The notes beneath the pieces are model-generated. The model did no database searches and was not told where the DNA came from. It saw only the letters and a program-made list of their open reading frames with translations. From CAKZRD01 sp964549155 (GTDB taxonomy: Archaea > Nanobdellota > Nanobdellia > Pacearchaeales > GW2011-AR1), in assembly GCA_964549155.1 (NCBI GenBank), contig CAZJUG010000008.1, positions 1-31,474 of the forward strand: DNA of 31,474 nucleotides. The letters run 5' to 3'. The translations under genes and the position numbers were made by a program. Within the stretch, counting starts at the first letter, position 1. Every line of letters starts with the position of its first letter. Positions 1-6,139 of this stretch are shown here, piece after piece.

Positions 1-31
1 AAGACGAGCATCATCTAGGAAACCGCACCTT

Positions 32-424
32 TTAAGGTGCGGAGGAGGTCATATCCTTTTCTAAGAGATAGTTTTTATCAACAAGGAAATCTATTAAACA
101 TTTAGACATCTTAACACTACTCTCAAATCTCAATAAAAAGTAATCTAATCTACCAAAAGAATCCGATTTAGGTTGAATATAATTAAAAACTATTTTTTCA
201 TCATTAAATTTTATATAATTTTCTGAAATTACAAACTCGTTGTCAGATTGAAGACCTTCATAAGTCTTTGGGAGCCTTATGGAAATTTCTTGCTTTTCTT
301 CTAAGGATATTATATGGTTAACAAGCAGATTCTCTCCTTCTTGCCTTATACTAATATAGTACTCATTGGCTAAGACACTCTGTAACAATATCACCAGTAA
401 TAACACCATTAGATATTTTTTCAT
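32..424 (-). CDS. Secreted or membrane-anchored hypothetical protein, 130 aa
   Basis: Residues 1-19 form a signal-like segment: Met-Lys-Lys, then a Leu/Val/Ile-rich core ending near Ala19-Asn20. The rest is soluble, rich in beta-prone stretches and charged residues, with one Cys near residue 110. I recognise no family. A TATA-like box (minus strand, about 447-455) lies 25 nt before the ATG, so a leaderless transcript divergent from the downstream GTPase gene is likely. The stop codon lies inside a 7-bp GC-rich hairpin (23-42), which may mark the transcript end. Probably exported to the cell surface; function unknown. Confidence 0.6.
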   Translation of the reverse strand: MKKYLMVLLLVILLQSVLANEYYISIRQEGENLLVNHIISLEEKQEISIRLPKTYEGLQSDNEFVISENYIKFNDEKIVFNYIQPKSDSFGRLDYFLLRFESSVKMSKCLIDFLVDKNYLLEKDMTSSAP

Positions 425-446
425 AAAATAACGAACAAAATAAACT

Positions 447-476
447 ATTTAATTCTTTCCTAAATCCTTAAAAACA
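447..476. promoter_or_regulatory. Divergent TATA-box region
   Basis: Two TATA-like boxes lie between divergent genes: ATTAAATAG on the minus strand about 25 nt before the ATG at 424, and CTTAAAAAC on the plus strand about 25 nt before the ATG at 496. The spacing fits archaeal TBP/TFB promoters for leaderless mRNAs. No Shine-Dalgarno sequence is seen before either start. Confidence 0.45.
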
Positions 477-495
477 CTCCTCGTTTATTAAAACC

Positions 496-1683
496 ATGTT
501 AATCGGATTGGTGGGAAAACCTTCATGTGGGAAGTCGACATTTTTCAAGGCAGCTACACTTATGGAAGTATTAATTGCGGCTTATCCATTTGCAACAATA
601 AAACCAAATACAGGGGTAGGATATGTACGAGTAAAATGTCTCTGCAAGGATTTAGGGACGAAGTGCAATCCAAGAACTGGAAATTGTAATGGGGAAACAA
701 GATTCGTTCCAGTTGAATTAATGGATGTTGCAGGATTAATTGAAGGAGCTTCTGAGGGTAAGGGGTTAGGAAATCAATTTTTAAATGATTTATCCAGAGC
801 AGATGCATTTATCCACATAGTAGACATTTCTGGAACAACCGATGCTGAGGGAAAAGAGGGAAAAGGCAATCCTATAAAAGATATAGAAATGCTTGAAAAC
901 GAATTAGACCTATGGTATCTAAGTTTACTGAACAAGGTTTGGAGGGTTTTTTCTAGAACTCTTCAAGTAGAAAAAAAGGAACTTTCTAAGGCTGTTGCAA
1001 AACAATTTACAGGATTAAACATAAGAGAAGACCATGTGCAAAAAGCTCTGAAGATTTTGAAATTTGATGAACAGAAACCAGAAGAATGGACCGAAGAACA
1101 ACTGAAAAAGTTTGCTCACGAATTAAGACACATGACAAAACCTATGATTATTGCAGCAAATAAAATCGATAAACCTCAAGGAAAGGAAAATTATGAACTT
1201 CTCAAAAAAGAACATCCAACTCTTTTGGTAATACCTTGCTCTGCAGATTCTGAACTTTCATTGAGACAGGCAACAAAGGCTGGAATGATTGATTATACTC
1301 CGGGAGACAGAGACTTTAAGATACATGAAGAAAAGGTAAATGAAAAACAAAAGCAAGCATTGGAATCAATAAAGAAAAATGTTTTGGAACAATATCCTGA
1401 AGGCACAGGGGTTCAAGAAATTTTAGATAGAACTGTTTTTTCCTTATTAAAACACATTGCAGTTTTCCCTGCAGGAGTTCACAAGCTTGCAGATTCAGAA
1501 GGAAGAATTCTCCCAGATTGCTTTTTGGTCCCAGAAGGAACAACTGCTCTAGAATTCGCATTTAAGATTCATTCAGATTTGGGAAATAATTTCATAAAAG
1601 CACTAGATGCTCGGACAAAACTTTCCGTAGGAAAAGAACATGTTCTAAAACATAGGGATGGAATTGAGATTGTTACAAGATAA
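496..1683 (+). CDS. ychF: YchF/Obg-type translation-associated GTPase, archaeal form
   Basis: A 395-aa TRAFAC GTPase of COG0012. The P-loop is GKPSCGKST at residues 7-15, switch II is DVAGLIEGA near residue 78, and the base-specificity motif is NKID near residue 220. Bacterial YchF has altered this last motif and prefers ATP, so NKID predicts GTP use. A Cys cluster (KCLCKDLGTKCNPRTGNC) follows switch I, as in archaeal homologues. A helical insert and a C-terminal TGS domain (about 310-395) complete the usual layout. The family associates with ribosomes in the cytoplasm. A TATA box 25 nt upstream suggests a leaderless mRNA. The DUF192 gene starts directly after its stop codon, so the two are co-transcribed. 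Confidence 0.93.
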   Translation: MLIGLVGKPSCGKSTFFKAATLMEVLIAAYPFATIKPNTGVGYVRVKCLCKDLGTKCNPRTGNCNGETRFVPVELMDVAGLIEGASEGKGLGNQFLNDLSRADAFIHIVDISGTTDAEGKEGKGNPIKDIEMLENELDLWYLSLLNKVWRVFSRTLQVEKKELSKAVAKQFTGLNIREDHVQKALKILKFDEQKPEEWTEEQLKKFAHELRHMTKPMIIAANKIDKPQGKENYELLKKEHPTLLVIPCSADSELSLRQATKAGMIDYTPGDRDFKIHEEKVNEKQKQALESIKKNVLEQYPEGTGVQEILDRTVFSLLKHIAVFPAGVHKLADSEGRILPDCFLVPEGTTALEFAFKIHSDLGNNFIKALDARTKLSVGKEHVLKHRDGIEIVTR

Positions 1684-1986
1684 ATGAAAAATTTCACATA
1701 CTTTGAAAATAAGAAAAAGAAATTAATAAAGGTAAAAGTTTGTGAAAATTTATGGAATAAATTTTCAGGTTTGATGTTTAGGAAAAATTCTCCTCCGCTG
1801 TTATTTGTTTTCAATAAAGAAAAAACTCTCTCAATTCACTCTTTCTTTTGTAAACCTTTTATAGCTATTTGGTTAGATGAAGAAAAAAAGGTTACAAAAA
1901 AAATAAAAATAACTAAATGGTTGCCGAATATTTCTGGCAGGGGAAAATATCTCCTAGAAATTCCAGTATACTATGAAAGAATCTAG
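1684..1986 (+). CDS. DUF192 / UPF0127 family protein
   Basis: A 100-aa protein with the DUF192 signature: a GLMFRK block near residue 30, a hydrophobic LLFVF strand, a SIHSFF segment and an AIWLDEEKKV strand, then a C-terminal beta strand that usually ends EIP as here. COG1430 proteins are small beta-rich proteins of unknown biochemical role; many have a signal peptide, this one does not. The ATG follows the GTPase stop with no gap, so it depends on the upstream transcript. The next small gene overlaps its 3' end by 14 nt. Confidence 0.8.
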   Translation: MKNFTYFENKKKKLIKVKVCENLWNKFSGLMFRKNSPPLLFVFNKEKTLSIHSFFCKPFIAIWLDEEKKVTKKIKITKWLPNISGRGKYLLEIPVYYERI

Positions 1987-2209
1987 AGTTCCATTAAGTG
2001 TAAGGATTTTCAAAACAAGAAAATATTTGTCTGATAAAAAGAGCAGTTTAAAAGATAATGTAATGAAAATAAAAGAAAACAGAAAGTTAAAAAAAATATC
2101 TCGCCTTACAAAGAGTGTTGTTTCCACAATGATTAAAAATATGAGGGAAAATAAAGAAAATTGGATGGACCGTGCAAATGCGGATGAAGGCTTTATCATA
2201 GATAGTTAG
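1973..2209 (+). CDS. Small Lys/Arg-rich hypothetical protein, 78 aa
   Basis: A 78-aa basic protein overlapping the end of the DUF192 gene by 14 nt, consistent with translational coupling. Residues 1-60 are dense in Lys/Arg and predicted helical (KENRKLKKISRLTKSV); the C-terminus turns acidic (RANADEGFIIDS). No domain is recognised. The charge suggests nucleic-acid or ribosome contact, but that is inference. It ends the operon; the next gene is convergent. A shadow ORF lies on the opposite strand, but the overlap and direction favour this frame. Confidence 0.5.
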   Translation: MKESRVPLSVRIFKTRKYLSDKKSSLKDNVMKIKENRKLKKISRLTKSVVSTMIKNMRENKENWMDRANADEGFIIDS

Positions 2210-2290
2210 GTAAAAATTAAAAATATCCTAATCAAATAAACTAAAATTTAAGTTGAAGATTCAATATACCTTTTAGATTTATTCTAGATT

Positions 2291-2842
2291 TTAAGATAGT
2301 GATAGAAATAAAATCCTAATTAAGGATGCTCCCATCAATCCGATTCCTTCAATTAAATCAAATTTGTCTATCTTAGAATGAATCTTGTATGAGCTCACTA
2401 ACATAAATACTCCCACTGTAAAAACAAGGCAAAGTCCAATAAAAATGATAGGCGATAGAGGTTCGAATAAAAGATAAGATAAGATTAGTGCAATCAAAAT
2501 AGTTGAAAAAATTAGATGAGCATAGCCCCCAAGATTAAGTTTATCGCTGTCCTTATAAAAAAAGTGACTCTCTGATTTTCGTTCTTTATTTTTTCTTGCC
2601 CACATTTTGTGGGCCAATAGGTTTGTTATTAAACCAAAAACAAAAAATAAACAAATTAAAAAATTTGGCCTAATGGAATAAATAAAAAGAAAACCAATTG
2701 GAACAAAGATAAAATCTCCTTTAAAGCAAGCCCAATGTTGTTTAAACAGGTTCAATCGACTATTCTTTCTGGAGGAGTAGTACTGAAGAATCCATGCAAT
2801 TAGTGGCATAGAGGCTAGTGTCAGGGCAATCAATTGTTTCAT
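2291..2842 (-). CDS. Polytopic membrane protein, 183 aa, unknown function
   Basis: About five hydrophobic segments (roughly residues 3-20, 45-60, 62-78, 108-125 and 130-150) separated by basic loops such as SSRKNSRLNLFKQHW and KMWARKNKERKSE. The helices and positive loops indicate an integral membrane protein; I recognise no family. A TATA-like GATTTATTAATCC lies about 25 nt before the ATG, inside the end of adk, so it probably has its own leaderless transcript in addition to read-through from adk 21 nt upstream. Confidence 0.6.
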   Translation of the reverse strand: MKQLIALTLASMPLIAWILQYYSSRKNSRLNLFKQHWACFKGDFIFVPIGFLFIYSIRPNFLICLFFVFGLITNLLAHKMWARKNKERKSESHFFYKDSDKLNLGGYAHLIFSTILIALILSYLLFEPLSPIIFIGLCLVFTVGVFMLVSSYKIHSKIDKFDLIEGIGLMGASLIRILFLSLS

Positions 2843-2863
2843 AAAAGAGGTTAAACAAGGGGA

Positions 2864-3478
2864 TTAATAAATCTTTTCAGCTATTCTTTTACTAATCTCT
2901 TCTATATCGCCCATTCCATCGATTCTAGAAACTTTTTCACCATAAAATTCTAAAACAGGTTCTGTTTCTTTGTGATATGTTTTCAATCTCTTTTTTACAG
3001 ATTCTTCATTATCATCAGCTCTAGCAACAAGATTTCCCCCACAAAAATCGCACACATTTTCAATCTTTGGTCTTGGAGCTGTCAGAACATTAAAACCGGC
3101 TTTACAATTGCTACAGATTCTTCTTCCAGAAATTCTCTTTACAGATTCTTCGTCTGGAATAGAAATTTCTATAACCTTATCTATTTTATAAATTTTTTCT
3201 AATTCTTTAGCCTGGTTTAGATTTCTAGGAAAACCATCCAAAATAAATTCATCCTTACAATCTTCTCTTGAAATTCTTTCCTTAACGATCTTAATGGTAA
3301 GCTCATCAGGAACCAAATTCCCCCCATTTATTAATGCATCCACCTTTTCCTTTAACTCTCCAGTCAAACTTCTAAAAATATCTCCTGTAGAAATATGGGG
3401 AATTTTCAATCTTTCAGATAATATCTTTGCCTGTGTTCCCTTTCCACATCCTTGCGGTCCGAACATCAAGATTTTCAT
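2864..3478 (-). CDS. adk: Adenylate kinase with zinc-type LID
   Basis: Converts ATP + AMP to two ADP. The 204-aa protein has the P-loop GPQGCGKGT at residues 7-15, the AMP-binding STGDIFR near 31-37, and the LDGFPRN motif near residue 80. Residues about 120-150 form the LID, with four cysteines in a CSNC...CDFC arrangement typical of zinc-stabilised lids. This is the bacterial-like (Adk) family rather than the trimeric archaeal AdkA type, common in small-genome archaea. A TATA box (CTTTTATAG, minus strand, about 3503-3510) sits 26 nt before the ATG. Confidence 0.95.
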   Translation of the reverse strand: MKILMFGPQGCGKGTQAKILSERLKIPHISTGDIFRSLTGELKEKVDALINGGNLVPDELTIKIVKERISREDCKDEFILDGFPRNLNQAKELEKIYKIDKVIEISIPDEESVKRISGRRICSNCKAGFNVLTAPRPKIENVCDFCGGNLVARADDNEESVKKRLKTYHKETEPVLEFYGEKVSRIDGMGDIEEISKRIAEKIY

Positions 3479-3524
3479 ACAGCTTTAAAAAATTTAAACT
3501 ATAAAAGCCTTAGCTCTGAATACA

Positions 3525-3662
3525 TCAAGACTTTTTTTTCTTTACCTTGCCATTGATTGTTCTCTCCATATGGTTTGGACAATCTCTTTTACAATCCTTA
3601 CACCTCCAACAACTTGCACAGACTTCTTCCACCATCTTACCACACCCTGCACATTTCATCAT
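3525..3662 (-). CDS. Cys-rich mini zinc-finger-like protein, 45 aa
   Basis: A 45-codon gene with a textbook ribosome-binding site: AGGAGG lies 8 nt before the ATG at 3662 (an adjacent in-frame ATG starts at 3659). The protein has seven cysteines: Cys4-x2-Cys7, Cys15-x2-Cys18, Cys21-x2-Cys24 and Cys28, with His31 close behind. That is enough for two zinc sites or an iron-sulfur site. The tail is basic (NGKVKKKKS). No family is recognised. It is divergent from the UPF0235 gene across a shared palindrome (3708-3730). The Cys spacing and the RBS make it a convincing real gene. Confidence 0.75.
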   Translation of the reverse strand: MMKCAGCGKMVEEVCASCWRCKDCKRDCPNHMERTINGKVKKKKS

Positions 3663-3707
3663 GTTCAATACCTCCTAAAAATTCAAGGAAGTAGGGATAT
3701 TTATAAT

Positions 3708-3730
3708 TATCTCTTTTAACAAAAGAGATA
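3708..3730. promoter_or_regulatory. 23-bp operator-like palindrome between divergent promoters
   Basis: A perfect 10-bp inverted repeat, TATCTCTTTT and AAAAGAGATA, separated by AAC. The right arm runs into the TATA box (GATATAAAC) of the plus-strand UPF0235 gene; the left arm abuts the TATA-like ATTATAAATA of the minus-strand Cys-rich gene. A dimeric regulator bound here would cover both promoters. Functional assignment is inference; the symmetry is directly visible. Confidence 0.5.
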
Positions 3731-3755
3731 TAAACTCAGTTCAATAAACCAAAAT

Positions 3756-3992
3756 ATGAAAATATTTGTGAAGGTTAAACCAAACTCTACTAAAAAGAAT
3801 ATTATCAAATCTGGGGAAAATAAATACACTATCGAACTCACATCCCCTGCAGAAAAGAATAAGGCGAACCTGGAACTTGTTAAAATATTAGCAAAACATC
3901 TTTCAATTCCTACAAGGAGTATAATAATAAAATCAGGTTTGACTAATCGGGAAAAGATTATTGAGGTGAAAAATGAAATACGAAAAAGCTGA
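3756..3992 (+). CDS. UPF0235 / DUF167 family protein
   Basis: A 78-aa protein matching the YggU/DUF167 fold (COG1872): N-terminal VKVKPNSTKK, then the signature SPAEKNKANLELVKILAKHL (about residues 30-49) and the SIIIKSGLTNREKIIEV block. The family is universal and small, with no settled molecular function. The gene ends inside the next ORF (20-nt overlap), so it is translationally linked with the metallopeptidase. A TATA box 25 nt before the ATG supports this start. Confidence 0.88.
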   Translation: MKIFVKVKPNSTKKNIIKSGENKYTIELTSPAEKNKANLELVKILAKHLSIPTRSIIIKSGLTNREKIIEVKNEIRKS

Positions 3993-4368
3993 AGATTTGA
4001 AAAGAAGAGCTCAGGAAATTGTGAATAAAATGGGATGGTTTCATGTAGACCTGAACAATGTGGGTTTTCTTAGAAGTTTTGGTTCTTCTTCAAGAAGAAC
4101 TGTTGCTAGATGTCATGCGATGGGAAAAGCTATGCAGATAGCTTTAGACCGGAAGGGTTTTTATTTATTAGAATTCATTTCGGAGAGATTTGATAAAATG
4201 TCTATCAATGACCAGACAAGAGTAATAATCCATGAACTAATGCATATTCCAAAAACATTCGGAGGAGGATTTATTCATCACGACAAAGTAAATGATAAGT
4301 CTGTTGAAAAAATATACGATGAACTTAAAAAGAAGGGAGATTTAAATAATTTCATATGGCCAAGTTAA
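3973..4368 (+). CDS. Putative zinc metallopeptidase (COG4900 / phage-metallopeptidase-like)
   Basis: A 131-aa soluble protein with the zincin motif HELMH at residues 87-91 and a downstream Phe-Ile-His-His that could supply the third ligand. The N-terminal half (VDLNNVGFLRSFGSSSRRTVARCHAMGKAM) resembles predicted archaeal metallopeptidases of COG4900. No signal peptide, so cytoplasmic. The gene overlaps both UPF0235 upstream and the secreted metalloprotease downstream (13 nt), forming a three-gene operon. Substrate unknown. Confidence 0.75.
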   Translation: MKYEKAEDLKRRAQEIVNKMGWFHVDLNNVGFLRSFGSSSRRTVARCHAMGKAMQIALDRKGFYLLEFISERFDKMSINDQTRVIIHELMHIPKTFGGGFIHHDKVNDKSVEKIYDELKKKGDLNNFIWPS

Positions 4369-5314
4369 TAAATTTTGTCTTAATAGTAATTTTAATCTCA
4401 CTTAGTCTTCTTCTCTATAGTCTCTATAGTGGTTTGCCTTCAGAATCTAAGGATTTTTCAGTAGTTTTCAATCAGGGATCCAAGAGGTCAAAAATGTAAG
4501 TTTGACTCTACAACAATTTGCTCCAAATATGAGATTTAATAAAAATAATCTTTCATATTACATTCAGGAAGACTGTACATTAGATAAAAGAGATTCAATG
4601 AAAGGAGCATTTTCTATTATCTCTGAAGAAACAGGGGTTATTTATTTTTATGAATTATCTAACGAAAAGGAAGAACCAGAAATTATTATAAAATGTTCGG
4701 AGAGTTCTATGGAAATAGAATCTGACCAGAAAAATAAAAGAACATTCATAGCCGGGGAGGGCGGACCAACAAAATTTTTAGATCTTTATCCCTACTCTCT
4801 AATTATACAGGGGGAAATCCAGTTGTATTCCTCTAGATATCAAACAAAATGTTCCGAGCCATTAGTCGAACTCCATGAGCTTCTTCATGTTTTTGGATAT
4901 GATCATATAGCTGACAAAGAATCTATTCTTTACCCCTATCTTTCATGTAATCAGGAGTTAAAGCAGAATATAGTTCAAGATTTAATAGAATTATATTCCG
5001 AACCTGCAAAAGCAGAACTTTCCATTGCAGATATATCTGCCTCAAAATCTGGGAGATATTTAAACTTTTACATAGAAATAAAGAATACGGGATTGATCGA
5101 TACTGAAAATGTGACCTTAGATGTTTCAACGGGAGATAAATTGATAAAGAGTTTTCCAATAGAAGAATTAAACCCTGGGTTAATGAGGTCTTTGAACCTT
5201 ACAAATCTTCAACTTCCTTCTAACAACATCGAAAATATAACCTTCAAGGTGATAAGCAAAACTCCCGAATATTCCACAGAAAATAATTTCGTTGAGATGA
5301 GTATCAAAAAATAG
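4356..5314 (+). pseudogene. Membrane-anchored matrixin-like metalloprotease, interrupted by a -1 frameshift
   Basis: ATG at 4356 opens a frame encoding MAKLINFVLIVILISLSLLL..., a signal anchor, which stops at 4497-4499. The protease continues in the -1 frame, open from 4451. Reading six rather than five T in the run at 4454-4458 joins them smoothly (...SKDFFSSFQSG...). The body holds the metzincin-like motif HELLHVFGYDH (first His codon 4874), the extended HExxHxxGxxH site, and a C-terminal beta-sandwich of about 90 aa resembling CARDB/APHP adhesion domains. The product would be an extracellular, membrane-tethered protease. The break may be a sequencing error, a true mutation or programmed frameshifting. 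The unbroken C-terminal open frame gives 270 aa if started at a TTG (4502). Confidence 0.75.
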
Positions 5315-5323
5315 GTTTATTCT

Positions 5324-5441
5324 AATGGGCCTAGGAGGAATCGAACACTTCAATCTCGCAAGAGTTGAAGTTCCCAAAAAAGTTTTCCTTTTTTGAGGAC
5401 CTGTAGCTTTACCTCTTAAAGCGGAGGGTGAGATTCTATCA
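5324..5441 (-). other. tRNA-Trp-flanking hairpin element (unit A)
   Basis: Starts with an exact 23-bp copy (5324-5346) of the tRNA-Trp 3' end (5442-5464), offset 118 bp. Between the copies are three hairpins: ACTTCAA/TTGAAGT (5347-5353 with 5365-5371, 11-nt loop), AAAAAA/TTTTTT with loop GTTTTCC (5376-5394), and GCTTTA/TAAAGC (5406-5422). It does not fold as a second complete tRNA: the T-stem partner and acceptor 5' strand are missing. It resembles units at 5821 and 21755. It lies downstream of tRNA-Trp in its reading direction. Confidence 0.55.
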
Positions 5442-5443
5442 AA

Positions 5444-5515
5444 TGGGCCTAGGAGGAATCGAACCCCCATCGCCCGCTCTGGAGGCGGACAGATTAACCG
5501 TTATCCTATAGACCC
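5444..5515 (-). tRNA. tRNA-Trp (anticodon CCA)
   Basis: A complete cloverleaf of 72 nt on the minus strand. The acceptor GGGTCTA pairs with TAGGCCC (one G-T), discriminator A, CCA not encoded. The D-stem is GGAT/ATCT with loop AACGGTTA. The anticodon stem TCCGC/GCGGG encloses loop CTCCAGA, giving T33 and anticodon CCA. The T-arm is GGGGG-TTCGATT-CCTCC. No intron is present, unlike many euryarchaeal tRNA-Trp genes that carry a box C/D intron. Its last 20 nt are duplicated 118 bp downstream. Confidence 0.92.
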
Positions 5516-5571
5516 TTAAGATAAAGTGTTCTTGGGTGTTTTTAAAGATTCGGGTCTAAAATAGTCTTCCT

Positions 5572-5688
5572 TCAATTACAAGAGAACTCATAATCTAATT
5601 CTTCCTTTATTTCTCTCAATTTTCCTTCTAAATAAATTATCTGTTCTCTACCTTCTGGGCTAAGTTTGTTCAATAAGTCTAATTCCAT
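5572..5688 (-). CDS. Small acidic helical protein, 38 aa
   Basis: An ATG-started 38-codon ORF: MELDLLNKLSPEGREQIIYL at the start and a charged helical end (EGKLREIKEELDYEFSCN). The heptad-like Leu/Ile spacing suggests an amphipathic helix or short coiled coil. A weak GGTGA lies about 15 nt upstream. No family recognised. It lies alone between tRNA-Trp and the tRNA-Ser-flanking element. The biased, protein-like composition in an AT-rich gap supports reality, but length limits certainty. Confidence 0.4.
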   Translation of the reverse strand: MELDLLNKLSPEGREQIIYLEGKLREIKEELDYEFSCN

Positions 5689-5820
5689 ATATTTCTAACA
5701 ACTTCACCATTTAAAAATCTATCTGATTGTTGTCATTTTAAAGAAGTACCAATTAAAGGATATAAAATACTATATCAGAATCAATAAGCTTTTAAGTTAC
5801 TCTTTTTTTATTAAAACTAT

Positions 5821-5946
5821 GCCCATGTCGCATACAGAAATTAGGAAAATTTCTGTCCCTTCGGTTCTCCCTGAATCGAACCTACAGGTAGTGGTATTGT
5901 TTGGAAGAGCAAACTATTAAAAGCGACATGGTATCATAAGCATAAA
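5821..5946 (+). other. tRNA-Ser-flanking hairpin element (unit B)
   Basis: Begins with GCCCATGTCGCATA, identical to the first 14 nt of tRNA-Ser at 5947 (offset 126). A 54-nt insert follows, then TAGTGGTATTG (5889-5899), which is the continuation of the tRNA-Ser D-loop. The insert has hairpins CAGAAATT-AGGAA-AATTTCTG (5835-5855) and GGTTC/GAACC (5863-5882). Further on are GTTTG-GAAGAG-CAAAC (5899-5914) and GCGACATGG (5923-5931), which pairs with CCATGTCGC (5823-5831). A TATA-like CTTTTAAG lies about 27 nt upstream of 5821, so it may be transcribed. A second TATA-like TATTAAAAG inside it (about 5916-5924) suits the real tRNA-Ser. Confidence 0.55.
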
Positions 5947-6027
5947 GCCCATGTCGCATAGTGGTATTGCATCAGGTTGCTAACCTGAGCCCTTCGGGGC
6001 CCCAGAGTTCGATTCTCTGCATGGGCG
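5947..6027 (+). tRNA. tRNA-Ser (anticodon GCT)
   Basis: An 81-nt class II tRNA. The acceptor GCCCATG pairs with CATGGGC, discriminator G as expected for serine. The anticodon stem TCAGG/CCTGA holds loop TTGCTAA, giving anticodon GCT. The long variable arm contains CCC-TTCG-GGG. The T-arm is CAGAG-TTCGATT-CTCTG. The first 14 nt are duplicated in unit B upstream. The tyrosine recombinase gene lies 112 nt downstream. Confidence 0.93.
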
Positions 6028-6058
6028 TATGACGAAATCGTCGGTTTATATGGGCGTC

Positions 6059-6065
6059 TTTTTTT
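6059..6065 (+). terminator. T-run terminator after tRNA-Ser
   Basis: Seven consecutive T follow the tRNA-Ser by about 30 nt, the kind of oligo-T tract at which archaeal RNA polymerase terminates. A small palindrome (GACGA-AA-TCGTC, 6031-6042) precedes it. Confidence 0.4.
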
Positions 6066-6139
6066 GAATATAGTTTGATTAAAAACTTGTACAAGTCTAC
6101 ACACAAGTGCTTTATAATAACTATATTCGTATAATAAAT

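Noticed and set aside
23..42. Hairpin CCGCACC-TTTTAA-GGTGCGG that looks like the anticodon arm of a tRNA-Lys(TTT)
   Set aside because: The stem symmetry forces a 6-nt loop, a 7-nt loop gives a broken stem, and no T-arm or acceptor follows in 45-100. Kept only as a possible transcript-end hairpin of the first gene.
5327..5440. Unit A as a complete second tRNA (for example Leu-CAA with intron)
   Set aside because: TCAA occurs in a loop, but no acceptor 5' strand pairs with TAGGCCC and the T-stem 5' strand does not match CCTCC.
5180..5470. 96-aa minus-strand ORF
   Set aside because: Runs through tRNA-Trp, the hairpin unit and the antisense of the protease; no start signal and no protein-like pattern.
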